64,000 nt of DNA from Heliocidaris tuberculata (taxonomy: Eukaryota; Echinodermata; Echinoidea; Camarodonta; Echinometridae): positions 25,083,562 through 25,147,561 of the forward strand of contig CM046842.1 of the NCBI GenBank assembly GCA_025618425.1, in the 5' to 3' direction. Below the pieces are notes generated by a model, which had not been told where the DNA came from, did no database searches, and saw only the letters and a list, made by a program, of their open reading frames with translations. The position numbers and the translations under genes are program-made. Positions 12,590 through 23,000 of this stretch are shown here, piece by piece. The first letter of the stretch is position 1. Each line of letters begins with the position of its first letter.

Positions 12590-13660
12590 TGGTCTGTAGA
12601 TTAAAGTTTGTAATTTATGCACCAAACCAATACGTTTTGCCTTGAATACTTGATGCATCTGTTGTTTTGTTTGGGTAGTAGATTCTCCATAAATTACGCG
12701 GCAACTGAATTTTCAGTTCGATAAAAACAGTTTGTATACTTCATCCATTTGATGTTCTATTTGGGTTGTATATTATTCGTAAGTTACGCGCCAAATCAAT
12801 TTTCGATTCGATAAATATATTTTGCGTCTTAGTTCTAATTTATTTGTTGTTTCACTTGGTCTGTAGATTCTTTGTAATTTATGCGCCGAACCGATTTTCT
12901 ATTCGATAAAAACATTTTGCGTTGTATACTTCATTCATTTTATATTTTATTTGGGTTGTATATTATTCCTAAGTTCAGCGCCAAATCAATTTTCGATTCG
13001 ATAAATATATTTTGCGTTTTAGTTCTAATTAATTTGTTCTTTCGCTTGGTCTGTAGATTCTTTGTAATTTATGCGCCGAACCAATTTTCTATATTCGATA
13101 TAAACATTTTGCGTTGTATACTTTGATGTTTTATTAGGATTGTTTATTATTCATTAGCTACGTGCCAAATCAATTTCCATCGATAAAAAAAACATTTTGC
13201 GTTGGTCCTTCATTCATTTCATATTTTATTTGGGTTGTATATTATTCCTAAGTTAAGCGCCAAATCAATTTTCGATTCGATAAATATATTTTGCGTCTTA
13301 GTTCTAATTTATTTGTTCTTTCGCTTGGTCTGTAGATTCTTTGTAATTTATGCGCCGAACCAATTTTCTATTCGATAAAAAAACATTTTGCGTTGTATAC
13401 TTCATTCATTTCATATTTTATTTGGGTTGTGTATTATCCCTAAGTTAAACGCCAAATCAATTTTCGATTCGATAAATATATTTTGCGTCTTAGTTCTAAT
13501 TTATTTGTTGTTTCATTTGGTCTGTAGATTCTTTTTAATTTATTCGCCGAACCAATTTTCTATTCGATATTAACATTTTGGGGTTGTATACTTCATTCAT
13601 TATTTTGTTGTTTTATTTGGGTTGTAAATTATCCATAAGTTCCGCCCCAAATCAATTTTC
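12590..13660 (+). repeat. Dimeric minisatellite (two ~95-bp monomers, ~190-bp higher-order unit)
   Basis: Two related monomers alternate. Type A carries attcgataaatatattttgc and ttggtctgtagattc; type B carries attcgataaaaacattttgc and tttgggttgtatattatt. The word ccaaatcaat recurs near 12791, 12981, 13164, 13260 and 13452, giving spacings of about 190 bp with one half-unit step. The short reading frames within it are repeats of the same peptide and not genes. Confidence 0.85.
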
Positions 13661-13794
13661 GAGTGTTTGTCAGCCCCGGCGCTGTAAATAGCAGACGACA
13701 ACGCGAAAATGCGATCGCGATAATTCCACTATCGCGTCTTGGCGTTCGCCGAACGTGCACGCATAAAAAAAACGCACACGCATAGAAAACTGCT

Positions 13795-13828
13795 CGTGCG
13801 GAACTCAACTCCAGTTGAGTTCCGCGCG
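13795..13828. repeat. Perfect 13-bp inverted repeat (hairpin)
   Basis: gcggaactcaact at 13798-13810 is followed by CC and its exact reverse complement at 13813-13825; pairing resumes for two further bases after one mismatch. It lies in a CpG-rich patch (13.67-13.86 kb) inside the TTAA-flanked element. Confidence 0.8.
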
Positions 13829-14099
13829 TCGTTCGTTCACGCTGTCCTTTATTCTCTTCAAACTCCTAAACCGCTAACCTGTAGAATGCCGGGTAAAGTT
13901 ATTTGGGGTTAATTTTATACATTCTAACTGTATACAAATTTTTTTTTTTTGACCTCAGAGACCCTTTAAGTTTAGAATACAATTTGTGCTACTTGTTGAT
14001 TAATTTTAGAATAGCCTTTGTCATCCATGTTTTTAACCAATATTTTTACACCTTTTCTTGGAAGTTAATGACACAATTGGTGCATGCTTGTCACAGACT

Positions 14100-14610
14100 T
14101 GCCTAAACATGTCACAAAATACAGAGTATTTGTTAACTTGTGTACACTAACATACTTCCAATCTATTTTATCTAAATCTTCATGAAACTTTGTAACATCA
14201 TAATTTCTAAACGTGCGAATTTTTTATTTGCATTTGTAAGATGCTCAAAAGCAGCAAAGATAGGAAAATGGTCTGAAACATCAGTTTCTATAACTCCAGC
14301 ATTACATGAACAAGAGAAATTATGATATTAGTGCACTCATGGTTAATAAGAGAGAAAGTTGTTAGTCACTCTGGTTGGTGAGGTAATGAGTTGCTGCAGT
14401 CTGACTGTAGACCCAAACATTGCAAAGAAGTTTAATAGAAATTGTTCAGGTTTCACGTCTATTCCTTCATCACGAAGAACATTAATTTTAAAGTCCCCAA
14501 GTAAACCTACAATTTCTTTATTAACGTTTAACCTCTCTCCAAAAGTTCTCATTAAGCTGTCTTGAAATTGGTCTATATCAGTAATGGGCTTGATTGTCCA
14601 CAAGAGCCGT
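14100..14610 (-). mobile_element. LINE endonuclease-domain fragment (degenerate)
   Basis: On the minus strand the frame at 14343-14603 contains GLLGDFKINVL and then ITSPTRVTNNFLSY, matching the GDFNINLL and PTRVT landmarks of apurinic-endonuclease domains in CR1/L2/Jockey-type non-LTR retrotransposons. After a stop, another frame at about 14200-14300 reads GVIETDVSDHFPIF, the expected SDHxP end of that domain. The catalytic Asp of GDF and the SDH motif are visible, but the stop and frame change show it is a dead 5'-truncated copy. No RT domain follows. Confidence 0.75.
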
Positions 14611-14903
14611 CTGGGTTAAGGGTGTCCTTGGGAAGAATGTGTGGTTGTGGGGAGAAATTTCCCTGCATTCTTTTTTGTTTTCCTCTCCGGCATGATAACT
14701 TCCAGGCAATATGGGTAGTTGAAAGAAATTGCACAACAAAATTCTCGTCAGGTGGGACCAGAGTAAAGAAATTTCTAGTGTAGACGGAAAAAAGATAATA
14801 TAATATAAAGATGAATGAAGACAGTACTCCAGATTAACTTTGATGAACGTGATGAGTATATATAGACCTATGTGTGTGCGCGTGTGTGTGTGTGTGTGTG
14901 TGT

Positions 14904-15060
14904 GGAGGTGCCGTGGCCCAGTGGTTTAAGGTGCTTGACTGGAGATGCGAGGATCGGGGTTCGATCCCCGGCACGGCACTTATGCCCTTGAGCAAGGCAT
15001 TTTATTTACATTGCTCTTTTATTGCTATAGGCATATTGAAACCAGCGTGTGCATGTGTGT
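14904..15060 (+). mobile_element. tRNA-derived SINE, copy 1
   Basis: The sequence has a tRNA-like head: an A-box-like word (TGGCCCAGTGG) near 14917 and a B box (GGTTCGATCCC) near 14958, followed by a tRNA-unrelated body (cccttgagcaaggcatttta) and an A-rich end. Copy 2 at 27599 shares the whole structure. The body tail resembles LINE-mobilised SINE tails known from deuterostomes. It is preceded by a (GT)n tract. Confidence 0.85.
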
Positions 15061-15237
15061 TTAAAAAAAAGAAAGAAAAAAAGTGTATGTATGTATTTCT
15101 CTGAAAGTATGATGTGACAGAATCTGTTTCTCTCTCTCCCTGAGAGGAATTTCCTTGATATTTTCAGCGTATCATTCTGTTCTTCAATGTCATGTGTCCT
15201 TCATTGGCCTATTAAAGTAAATATCTTTTTATTTTTT

Positions 15238-15736
15238 ATTTGATTACAAGAAATAGTTTGTTTTTTTTCAATATAATTTCAAAACCTGACTATAAATATA
15301 TAACTGTTATATGAGCAATGTCAAGTGGTGACTATGCGATTAATCTTTACAAGCACATGATTGATGAGACATAACTTTGGCTGCCAAGGACCCTTCCTTG
15401 AAACATGTTTAAAGACAATATTCCTGCATCTAGTTAATATGAAACGGCAAAATATAATGAAAGTAAGAGAAAATATTTAACCTTTTTCCAGTGTTAAGCA
15501 TTACATACTAACCACTGAAATTGATCTTGATAAAATATTCACCGAGGTATACAATATGTTTTTTTGTTGATCCATCGGATAGAAATTTTTTAAGATTACA
15601 AATTTTTATATGTAGACCTATAAGTTTGTAATAAGCTAACGACCTTTTAAAGATAACTTTGAATACTCGTCAAGTGACTTTACTGTGAAAGAAACTCACC
15701 TTTCTTTTTTTTATTATGACATTGCTCATATAACAG

Positions 15737-15790
<54 letters not shown>

Positions 15791-15935
15791 GTCAGGTTTT
15801 AAAATTATCACACTAATAATGTCTTTACTCAGTTTTTTTTTCCCGAATACATGTATTACATATTGAACAGATTATCTCTTCACATAGATTAAGGTATATT
15901 GAACAAAAAACAAACTATTTCTTGTAATCACTCGA
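15238..15935. repeat. Imperfect long inverted repeat with TA microsatellite in the right arm
   Basis: The left arm (about 15245-15325: agaaatagtttgtttttttt, aaaacctgacta, aactgttatatgagcaatgt) is found as reverse complement in the right arm (about 15715-15930). The right arm is longer because of a (TA)n run at about 15738-15785 and an extra ~100 bp. A related direct copy of the inner part (tgattatgcgatttatcttt) occurs at 16090. It is probably a foldback element. Confidence 0.65.
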
Positions 15936-16574
15936 ACATGAGGGTATTTGGAAAGATCTTTCTACCTGAAAGTGTAGTTATGATATTCTTCCACACTGGA
16001 ATAAAAATAAAGGAAAAGGCTCACAGATTAGTTTTTATCCTTTCACAAGGCAACCGTTTACTTATCAATAGTGAAAATTCCCCTCAAGTTGTGATTATGC
16101 GATTTATCTTTAAGAACAGGAAAGCAATTAGGCATGTCAATGGCCCGATAAAAAAAAAATCATTTAAAAATAGAATAAATATGATATTTCAAAAAGTTCA
16201 TTCACAGTAAAATACAGTTAAAGGCACCAAAAAAAAGAAGAAAGAAATTGAGCAAATGGGAATGAAACTTTCGCCAAAATGTAAGCTCTTTTTACTCTTC
16301 TTTTTCTATGAAAAATATGTACCTCACACTTGGGTTAATATGAGATAATATTGCACTTGCTCGACGGCCTTTAAAGTCCTGTTTCATTATTGAAAGTGTA
16401 GTGTCTGAATTATGAGACGAATCATTTCGAAACCATAATGTTAAATGAGGCACTTGGAGAGATATATTACGTACATGTGTGTATATTATGCACTTGCCAT
16501 GGCATCATCATTTGTTTGTTTTTTGCTACCGCGTAGACAACAATTAGGCCTACAAGCGACAAACAGAATTTAAA

Positions 16575-16626
16575 ATGAATTCGGCTGGGAAAATGAAAAC
16601 TGTTCTTCAGTTGTTGATCATTTCCT
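16575..16626 (+). pseudogene. Exon 1: start codon and signal peptide
   Basis: ATG at 16575 opens MNSAGKMKTVLQLLIIS, a typical signal peptide (Lys followed by a hydrophobic run), and stops at a consensus donor TCCT|GTAAGT. It ends with one nucleotide of a split codon (phase 1), matching the exon at 17517. Confidence 0.6.
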
Positions 16627-16660
16627 GTAAGTATTCCACTACAAGTAACACAGTAGCAAA

Positions 16661-16823
16661 GACTTCCGAAAAATCAACCTACGGCAATTCCATTAGCCTC
16701 GTCTATCACCTACTAAAATGTCTGAACAATAGAGTAACATATAACGTAATTTAAACATTCTTTTTTCTTATGGGAGATACAAAAGGATACTGAAAAACCC
16801 ACTGAGTTGATTTTTCGAAAGTC
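16661..16823. mobile_element. Short TIR element (MITE), copy 1
   Basis: Ends gacttccgaaaaatcaac and gttgatttttcgaaagtc are inverted copies with one mismatch over 18 bp. The body shares tagcc...gtctatcacct and acatataacgtaat with the copy at 22190-22350. It sits just after the signal-peptide exon. Confidence 0.75.
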
Positions 16824-17516
16824 TTAACAATTGTGCTATTTGTTTTGATTTCTAAGAAGTATAATCATCATTCCAAAAATCGGTCGTGTCGATCAATGTA
16901 GATGGAAATATAACTAGTCATATTAACCTTAAGAATTCAACTTCGTACGTCACTTTTTTTGTAACACCCAGTATTTGGTTCCAATGCGTAACAATATACT
17001 TTTCCCCCATTGATTAAAAAAAAAGAATCAAATTGACAACGTAGAACAGTCACCATTATTTTAAAGCTTACTTAGAGCTTTTTGTAGGAAAAACCACAAT
17101 TTTCATGAAATGTGTTAAATATTCTCACTTTTTTTCTTTTTTACTGAGAGATAAATGGGATAAAACCACGACTATAAACTGCCCTACTAATGCCCTCGAC
17201 CCCGACGCCTACCCGCTCAACAATCTCAGCGTTCTGAGATAGCTTGTGTGACGCGTACACCCAACCCTCATACATGGAGGGTTACACGTGTGTAATGCAC
17301 ATTGACTTATTGGAATTATAGTCCCAGGCCAGATATTTCAATCATTTTTGCCTCTCATTTGTTTAATATCCAACTTCAGGAGGAAAGAACTTCACAGCAT
17401 CTTAGTATTGCAAGTATCTTGCTGTTCATCATCTAAAAACAAAGAAATATTACGAAAAATTATGAGGGCTGAACAATACTATACCTGAAGTTTATCGTGC
17501 TATTGTTTCTTTGCAG

Positions 17517-17816
17517 TTATGTTTAACGCATGGTACGCCTATGACTTACTCAAGAATATCAACATCTATTTGGGAGGCAGTGTACAGCTTAGATGTGATA
17601 TTCAAGAACCAGGTTCATCGCTATTCGATAGTCTGTGGCGATTTGAGGATATTCCTCTCAGCAAAGACAAAGGGTATTTTATCAATTCCACTAGCAACTT
17701 AGATGGAAGCCAGCTAACAATCTAAGATGCAGATCTATCCCATGAAGGATTATATACGTGCATCTTAATAACGATTAGAGATTCACATGAACAGCTGTTT
17801 GATCTAACTGTAAATG
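17517..17816 (+). pseudogene. Exon 2: Ig domain 1 with an in-frame TAA
   Basis: Acceptor TTTCTTTGCAG, 300 nt, donor ATG|GTACGT; symmetric phase 1. The frame reads GGSVQLRCDI (first Cys), then LWRFEDI (core Trp), then SNLDGSQLTI, then TAA at 17723-17725, then DADLSHEGLYTC (the DxGxYxC signature with the second Cys). The stop replaces one residue in an otherwise uninterrupted Ig fold, so it is a point lesion and not a wrong frame. Confidence 0.7.
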
Positions 17817-18074
17817 GTACGTTTTTATTTTTGTATATGATTGTCCGTGTGTTTGTTTGATCATTTGTTTGTTGATGTTTTTGATTCTTTATGTGCTTAT
17901 TTGTTTTGTTCTGTTTTTGTTTGTTTTATTTTTTTGTTTGTTTTTGTTTTTGTTTTTTTTTGTTTTTTTTGGTTTTGTTTTGTTGTTTTTTGTTTGTTGT
18001 TTTTCTTGGGGGGGGGGGGGCCGACGTACCATGCCTGAAATATCTTCTACGTTTTACACAAGTTATTGAGCCTA
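17817..18074 (+). repeat. T/G-rich low-complexity tract
   Basis: A stretch of TTTG/TTTTG repeats (17840-18005) ends in a G tract near 18008-18020. Open frames here (Cys/Phe/Val-rich) are compositional. Confidence 0.7.
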
Positions 18075-18310
18075 TTTTTATAATAATAATAATACATAAC
18101 ATTTATATTGCGCTTAATACAATGTTTCTAAGCGCCGAAGTAGTATTATTACCCTGGCTTTAGCCCAGCTGCCCTGTAAGGCGCTGAAAGCATTCAAGGA
18201 ATAAATTCCTACCAGGTACCCATTTACTACACCTGGGTGGAGAGTGACAAACGTAAATTAATGTCTTGCCAAAGGACATTAGTGCAATGTACAAAGTTTC
18301 CCTCTACGCA
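18075..18310 (+). repeat. Dispersed repeat with (AAT)n head
   Basis: It begins with an AAT run and continues acatttatattgcgcttaa, ctaccaggtacccatttact and acacctgggtggagagtg. This combination is familiar to me as a widespread short interspersed repeat of marine invertebrates; that is recollection, not a search. It has no coding content. Confidence 0.6.
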
Positions 18311-19572
18311 GCTGGATAATCAACCATCCATGCATTATGCATTCCCAATTTTCTCGAGCATGCTTAATTTCAACTTAGAACTGACGTATAATGAAAGCGT
18401 TTAGAATTGCAGTACATATGCCCTATATGATGTTTTAAACATGCTGCCGATTGAGATTATGCTCAAAGTTCTCGTTACACATACAGTACACGCAGGGCGG
18501 CGGGGCGATGGAGTACATGTACGGCGGTTATTTGTTTAAGGTACTATGCCCCGAAAGCTGAAAACCGTACCAGGTAATGGGTTTGCAATTTTAATTTAAG
18601 TCTTAAATCTCTTTATAGCTATCCTACAAAAAGTTGGAATCACTCAATAACACTAAAAAAGATCGTAATTTTGGAATGAATAGTAAAAATGTAACTCGAG
18701 ATTACGATCACTGGTACCAATGAAATCACAACACTAAAATTCAGACTCCAATTTGAAACCTTTTTTTTTTTTAATTCTTGAATTTGATGGTATATAAAAA
18801 TAAAAAATTGAAAACTCTACATAATCTCTAATAAGAATCTCATTTCAACCGTTGTAGATCAGGCTTTTTTTTTTCTTGGAAACTAAAGGGTTATAACCAA
18901 ATACCTTTAATGAACCACACAAGAATGAGATCAACCCCCCCCCCCAAAAAAAAAAAGAAAGAAAGAAAGAAAGAAAGAAATAATAGAAATTCAAAAAATA
19001 AAAAATGGGGGAGGCAATATCACTATGAGATATAAAATCTAGTGTAAAGAGAAATATTTGCCAGTACTAGATGGGAGGTCAGTGTTGATAAGAAGTTGTT
19101 TCACTTGTATGATATCCTGAAACCGGGTCCAGTTATTTCCATTCCCCCTCCCTCCCCCCCCCCCTTGTAATTATCATACATATTGTTTACAAAGATCACA
19201 TTTTAGAAAACAATGTAATTTGATTTTAATTCAAGTTATTATTAGCAATAAGTAATGCAATGTATATTCCTTTTTCCAATAACAACTTCACTTACTGTTG
19301 CATTGAGAGAAAAAATACACGTATTCTTTTCTTAATAAATGTAGATTCTTGTCATTATCTTTATACGATTGCATTAAGTTGCGTCTTTTTGTACTATCTT
19401 TAATATGCCCATTTCCCACGAGGTGTATTTTCGATCGCGTTATACCTACCCTAATCAAGCCTATACAGGAAATTAGTGCATGCGTCATTTATTGTAAGCG
19501 ATGTTTGTACTGTTCATTTTTATGTATCCTATAATTGTACAAAGCCCGGCTCACTTGTACGATCGGATGTAT

Positions 19573-19773
19573 GACAATTGCTCCTGGGACAATTGCTCAG
19601 GTCTAACTTTGCCATGTTAATCCTAAACCTAAACCTAAACCTAAACCTAACCCTAACCCTAACCCTAATCCTAATCTTCACATTGTCCTGAAAAAAAAAA
19701 ATCATGACCTTGACCTTAACCTTTGACCTTACGAGATATGGACTGTGGAGCAAATGTCGCAGGAGCAAATGTC
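19573..19773. mobile_element. TIR element with telomere-like core, copy 1
   Basis: The termini gacaattgctcctgggacaa and its inverted counterpart ending gcaggagcaaatgtc flank a core of about 9 tandem (C)CCTAA/CCTAAA units (19620-19675) and a stretch rich in gaccttgacctta. A second, inverted copy is at 42759-42940. It is not a chromosome end: both flanks are ordinary sequence. Confidence 0.8.
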
Positions 19774-19935
19774 GGCGCCCCGTACGATCTGTTGCTTGTC
19801 ATGGAATAGTGATTGGAAAATGAGCAGTTCAAACAATACTTTTAATAACTGGCATATGGGTTCACTACCTACACAGGTTCAATTGGCGCAGGTACTGACG
19901 CAACCGAAATGACGCCTCTTGTGAGCCGGACTTAA

Positions 19936-20520
19936 AGGGAAATCCAACCTTAATAGCAAGTTGCTCTGAAAGAAAGAGGAAAAATCAGAGAAGCAGATTG
20001 GTGAAAGTTTGAACGAAATCGGACAAGCAATAAGAAAGTTATGAATTTTTGAAAGTTGTAATCACTATGCATATGGGAATTTCAAATTGGCCGAATAGGT
20101 AATGTCACTGTGATGTAGCTGTGGACAACTCCCCCATTCGCTCTAACACACAAAATGACTAAAATGTCACTTTTTTTCCAAAATGCATTACTCCGTAGGA
20201 GCTTTTCGTTAATGAGGACCTATAACAATTTGCTTTCTCCATTATATTTTGAGTACTGCCCCGAGGGTAAAAGCGCCTTGAAGAAAACCGCAAATTAATG
20301 ATATTTTTGTGTACGACAAATGGGAGAGTTGTCCACAAAAATGTCACAATTGACTCACCAAATTGCCAATTTGAGATTCGCATAGATGTAGTGATCTCAT
20401 TTTTCAAACATCCATAACTTTCTTAGTCCTTGTCCGATTTCTTTCAAACTTTCACCATCCTGTTTTTCTTATTTTTGTCCTTTCACACAAATCATCTTAT
20501 TACCAAGGTTGGATTGCCCT
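19936..20520. mobile_element. 585-bp TTAA-flanked TIR element, copy 1
   Basis: Flanked by TTAA on both sides (19932-19935; 20521-20524). The termini AGGGAAATCCAACCTT and, inverted, AGGGCAATCCAACCTT match, and the arms pair over more than 100 bp (for example ttgaacgaaatcggacaag against cttgtccgatttctttcaaa). The copy at 48360-48891 is homologous along its length. Non-autonomous, piggyBac-like by target site. Confidence 0.85.
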
Positions 20521-20524
20521 TTAA

Positions 20525-20719
20525 GGTCACTCTCATATGGTGATGCCAAGACCGCGCAAGCAGCTAATGGAGTCATCTGTCAACTGATGACGGCTCTAGT
20601 GCATCAGGCATACGTCCTGGACACCCCGTCCATGTATACCTGAATGTACCTGAGTGACGCAATAAAAAGGACTACATACTGGAAGCAAAATGTTTTTTAG
20701 TATAGTGTACAATCATCAA

Positions 20720-20798
<79 letters not shown>

Positions 20799-21463
20799 CA
20801 TAATTCTTGCTTCAATGTTTCAAAACAATAATTATTATTGTATACATGATGTTATCCAATGCAATTACATAAGCTTAACGTGAATAATCTACTTACCGTT
20901 CAGTATTTGTAGGAACGTTCAGTGCTGAAGATCATTAATCGAGTGATGTGATAGGAGGTGAACATTCAATATGTCTCGTAAAATATCAGACTGTTTTCTT
21001 GTTTATTCTGTCATGTTTACATTGACGAAAAAGGGAACATTAATTAACTGAAGGTCAATACATATAGGAAACATGAGAGATAAGTCGTTATCTGGACCCC
21101 CCCCCCCCCCTTCTTCCCAAAATGGTACCCAATGAAAATGTCACTTAGACAAAAGTGGCTTGCAACATTTTTACATTTCGGATAAGTGAACAAGAATGCA
21201 TGCTCTCCATGGACCCTGGAGTTTGGGTGTTCCGAGGTGCTGGGGTTGGTTGAAAATGCAAAAGTTCATAGCACAAGCAAGAAATACTTTCATTTCAAGA
21301 GTAATAGAAAATACGTTTTAATCTCAAATAGTTAAGTTTCTAACTGTGATCATCATTTTGACTTTTTTTTAACCATATCGTTTTACCAATATTTCTGTAA
21401 ATGTCGTTTTACCAATATTTGTATTAACTATTCATTGACATTTTTCTGTTCATGTAATATGAG
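20525..21463. other. Non-coding intron with (TA)n
   Basis: The intron between Ig exons 2 and 3 continues here. A (TA)n run of about 70 bp spans 20726-20794 and a C tract lies near 21100. Nothing coding is seen. Confidence 0.5.
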
Positions 21464-21802
21464 ATGAAAAAGTACCACCTGAAGCAATCAAAGTCATAGA
21501 CATCCTTACAGAGAAGCAGCTTAGACATGAGGAGTCTGTCATGTTTCGTTACAACGAGGAACGTTTCTTTAACTGTTCTGTTGTTAACCCAACAAAGCCC
21601 CATACAAAAGGATCTTGGCAGAGCAACGATATTGAACAGTTTTTTGAGGAAGATACCCAACAGGTTATTGTTGGGAAACTTGAATTGACTTCTCGTTCTC
21701 TGAGGGTCGTTGTCACAGAAAAAGATCATGGGAAAAATATCACTTGTGAAATTACACAAATTGCGACAAATCTTCGCTCCACATTTGCCGTTGAAGTACA
21801 AG
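21464..21802 (+). pseudogene. Exon 3: Ig-like domain 2
   Basis: 339 nt, symmetric phase 1, donor CAAG|GTTGGT. It encodes VPPEAIKVIDILTEKQLRHE, then FFNCSVVNP (first Cys), GSWQSNDIEQ (Trp) and GKNITCEITQ (second Cys), followed by a beta-strand-like end. This exon is open throughout. The acceptor used here (TAATATGAG) is weak; AAAAAG eight bases downstream is also in frame. Confidence 0.65.
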
Positions 21803-22189
21803 GTTGGTTGGGGGTTTTTTTTATTGTTTTTTTTTTGGTTAGTTTTATAATGGCAATCAGTCAATTTTGACTTCAATAATGGTTAATGTCGGCCAATTCA
21901 TCGGTATTACTTTAATGTAGATCCCAGTTATGATAGAGGAGAGGGAACAAGAGTATGATAAAAGCGAAATCATCATACATGTAGGTGTTAGACAACATCA
22001 GGCGAGAAAAATACAAAAGTTGGTTTCTCATTTTGCTTCGACGAAGTGTAGAATCCATAACCTTTTAAGGTTTGCAATCCATGTCAATGCTTATCACATT
22101 ATTTTGAGAATTCAAATCATCGTTCAAAGCAAATGGGATCCTTATTTGGATATCTCTTTTAAGCGTATAATTCATTAACACGATAAAAA

Positions 22190-22350
22190 CTATTTTCGTA
22201 AAATCAACTGAAGGCAATTTCAATAGCCCTGTCTATCACCTTTAGAAATGTACGAACATTACAATGGCATATTACGTAATCCGAACCTGATTTCTGTGGG
22301 CAGTACAATAGGCCTTTGAAATTGCCCTTGAGTTTATTTTTCGAAAGTCG
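22190..22350. mobile_element. Short TIR element (MITE), copy 2
   Basis: The left end (ttttcgtaaaatcaactgaa) and right end (gagtttatttttcgaaagtc) are inverted. The inner words caatagccctgtctatcacc and gcatattacgtaat correspond to copy 1 at 16661-16823. Both copies lie in introns of the Ig-like pseudogene. Confidence 0.7.
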
Positions 22351-22405
22351 TCTTTATCGTGTTCATTGTCTACATATTGTCTTTTCAATCTTTTTAAAGA
22401 GTGAG

Positions 22406-22497
22406 TCCCAGACATTGAGGGACATCGCTGTCCCTCAACCATTGCAGTAGGAAATGTGGTGAACTTTACTTGCTATCCCAACATCACTACTACCACC
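22406..22497 (+). pseudogene. Exon 4: truncated Ig exon interrupted by a repeat
   Basis: In phase with exon 3, the sequence reads VPDIEGHRCPSTIAVGNVVN and then FTCYPNITTTT, a normal start of an Ig domain up to just past the first Cys. It then runs directly into ccagtggcggatccagg and long G/C homopolymers. No Trp or second Cys half is found after the insert. The exon is therefore broken. Confidence 0.6.
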
Positions 22498-22758
22498 AGT
22501 GGCGGATCCAGGGGGGGGGGGGGGGCAATCCCGGCCCGTGCCCCCCCCCCTTTTGAGGGAAAACAATGCAATGTGCCCCCCCCCCTATTTGCGATTGTGC
22601 CCCCCCCCCCACTTTCGAGCAGAAAACTTTTTTTTTTTTTTTTTTTTTTTGCTTGTCAGAGAATTATGGAGGGGAACTGGACCCCATAAACCCCCCCCCC
22701 CCCCCCCCCCGCTGAGCGACTTTTGGAGGGCTGGCGAATTTTTTTTTTTTTGCTCCCC

Positions 22759-22794
<36 letters not shown>

Positions 22795-22830
22795 ATTGCT
22801 AGAAAAGAGAAATTACATCTGTGAACAGAG
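22498..22830. repeat. Homopolymer-rich repeat inserted in Ig exon 4
   Basis: It opens with ccagtggcggatccagg, the repeat end also seen near 961, and then alternates long G, C and T tracts, including a C tract of about 40 nt at 22760-22794. The opposite terminus is not recognisable, so the insert is truncated or collapsed. Homopolymers of this length are prone to assembly error. Confidence 0.6.
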
Positions 22831-23000
22831 GGGGGTGTATTAAAACGAAGATATAATAAGAGACAGATGCACAAAAAAATACTATTTTCAGTGGATGCGG
22901 TTAGTATTTTTTTTCTCTCATGCACGTCTTACTTATATTTATATATTTTATTTGTTCATATGTTTTTCTTTCTTTTAACCATCATCTCAAATCGCTGTAG

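Larger units (their letters stand above)
12306..13965. mobile_element. 1.66-kb TTAA-flanked non-autonomous element with long TIRs and an internal minisatellite
   Basis: Both ends are flanked by TTAA (12302-12305 and 13966-13969). The terminal sequences AGGGTACCTGAGGCC and, on the opposite strand, AGGGTCTCTGAGGTC are inverted copies. The similarity continues inward about 95 bp, with shared words such as gtatagttag/gtatacagttag, aaccccaga/aaccccaaa and ggatacaggag/ggtttaggag. TTAA target duplication is typical of piggyBac-like elements; no transposase is present. The interior is mostly the ~95/190-bp array described separately. Confidence 0.75.

Noticed and set aside
14904..15060. A functional tRNA gene
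   Set aside because: The A/B-box head is followed by a SINE body and A-rich tail, has no proper cloverleaf 3' half, and recurs at 27599.
17841..18163. Cys/Phe/Val-rich frames after Ig exon 2 as a transmembrane exon
   Set aside because: They come from TTTG repeats directly after a good splice donor, and are open in three frames.
19621..19675. Telomere or chromosome-end call for the CCTAAA/CCCTAA run
   Set aside because: Only about nine imperfect units, with inverted element ends on both sides and a second copy at 42846-42893.
21424..21876. 150-codon minus-strand frame
   Set aside because: It is antisense to the Ig exon at 21464-21802, whose Cys and Trp landmarks and phase fit on the plus strand.
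22499..22925. Proline- and glycine-rich frames on both strands
   Set aside because: Pure products of C and G homopolymers inside a repeat insert.
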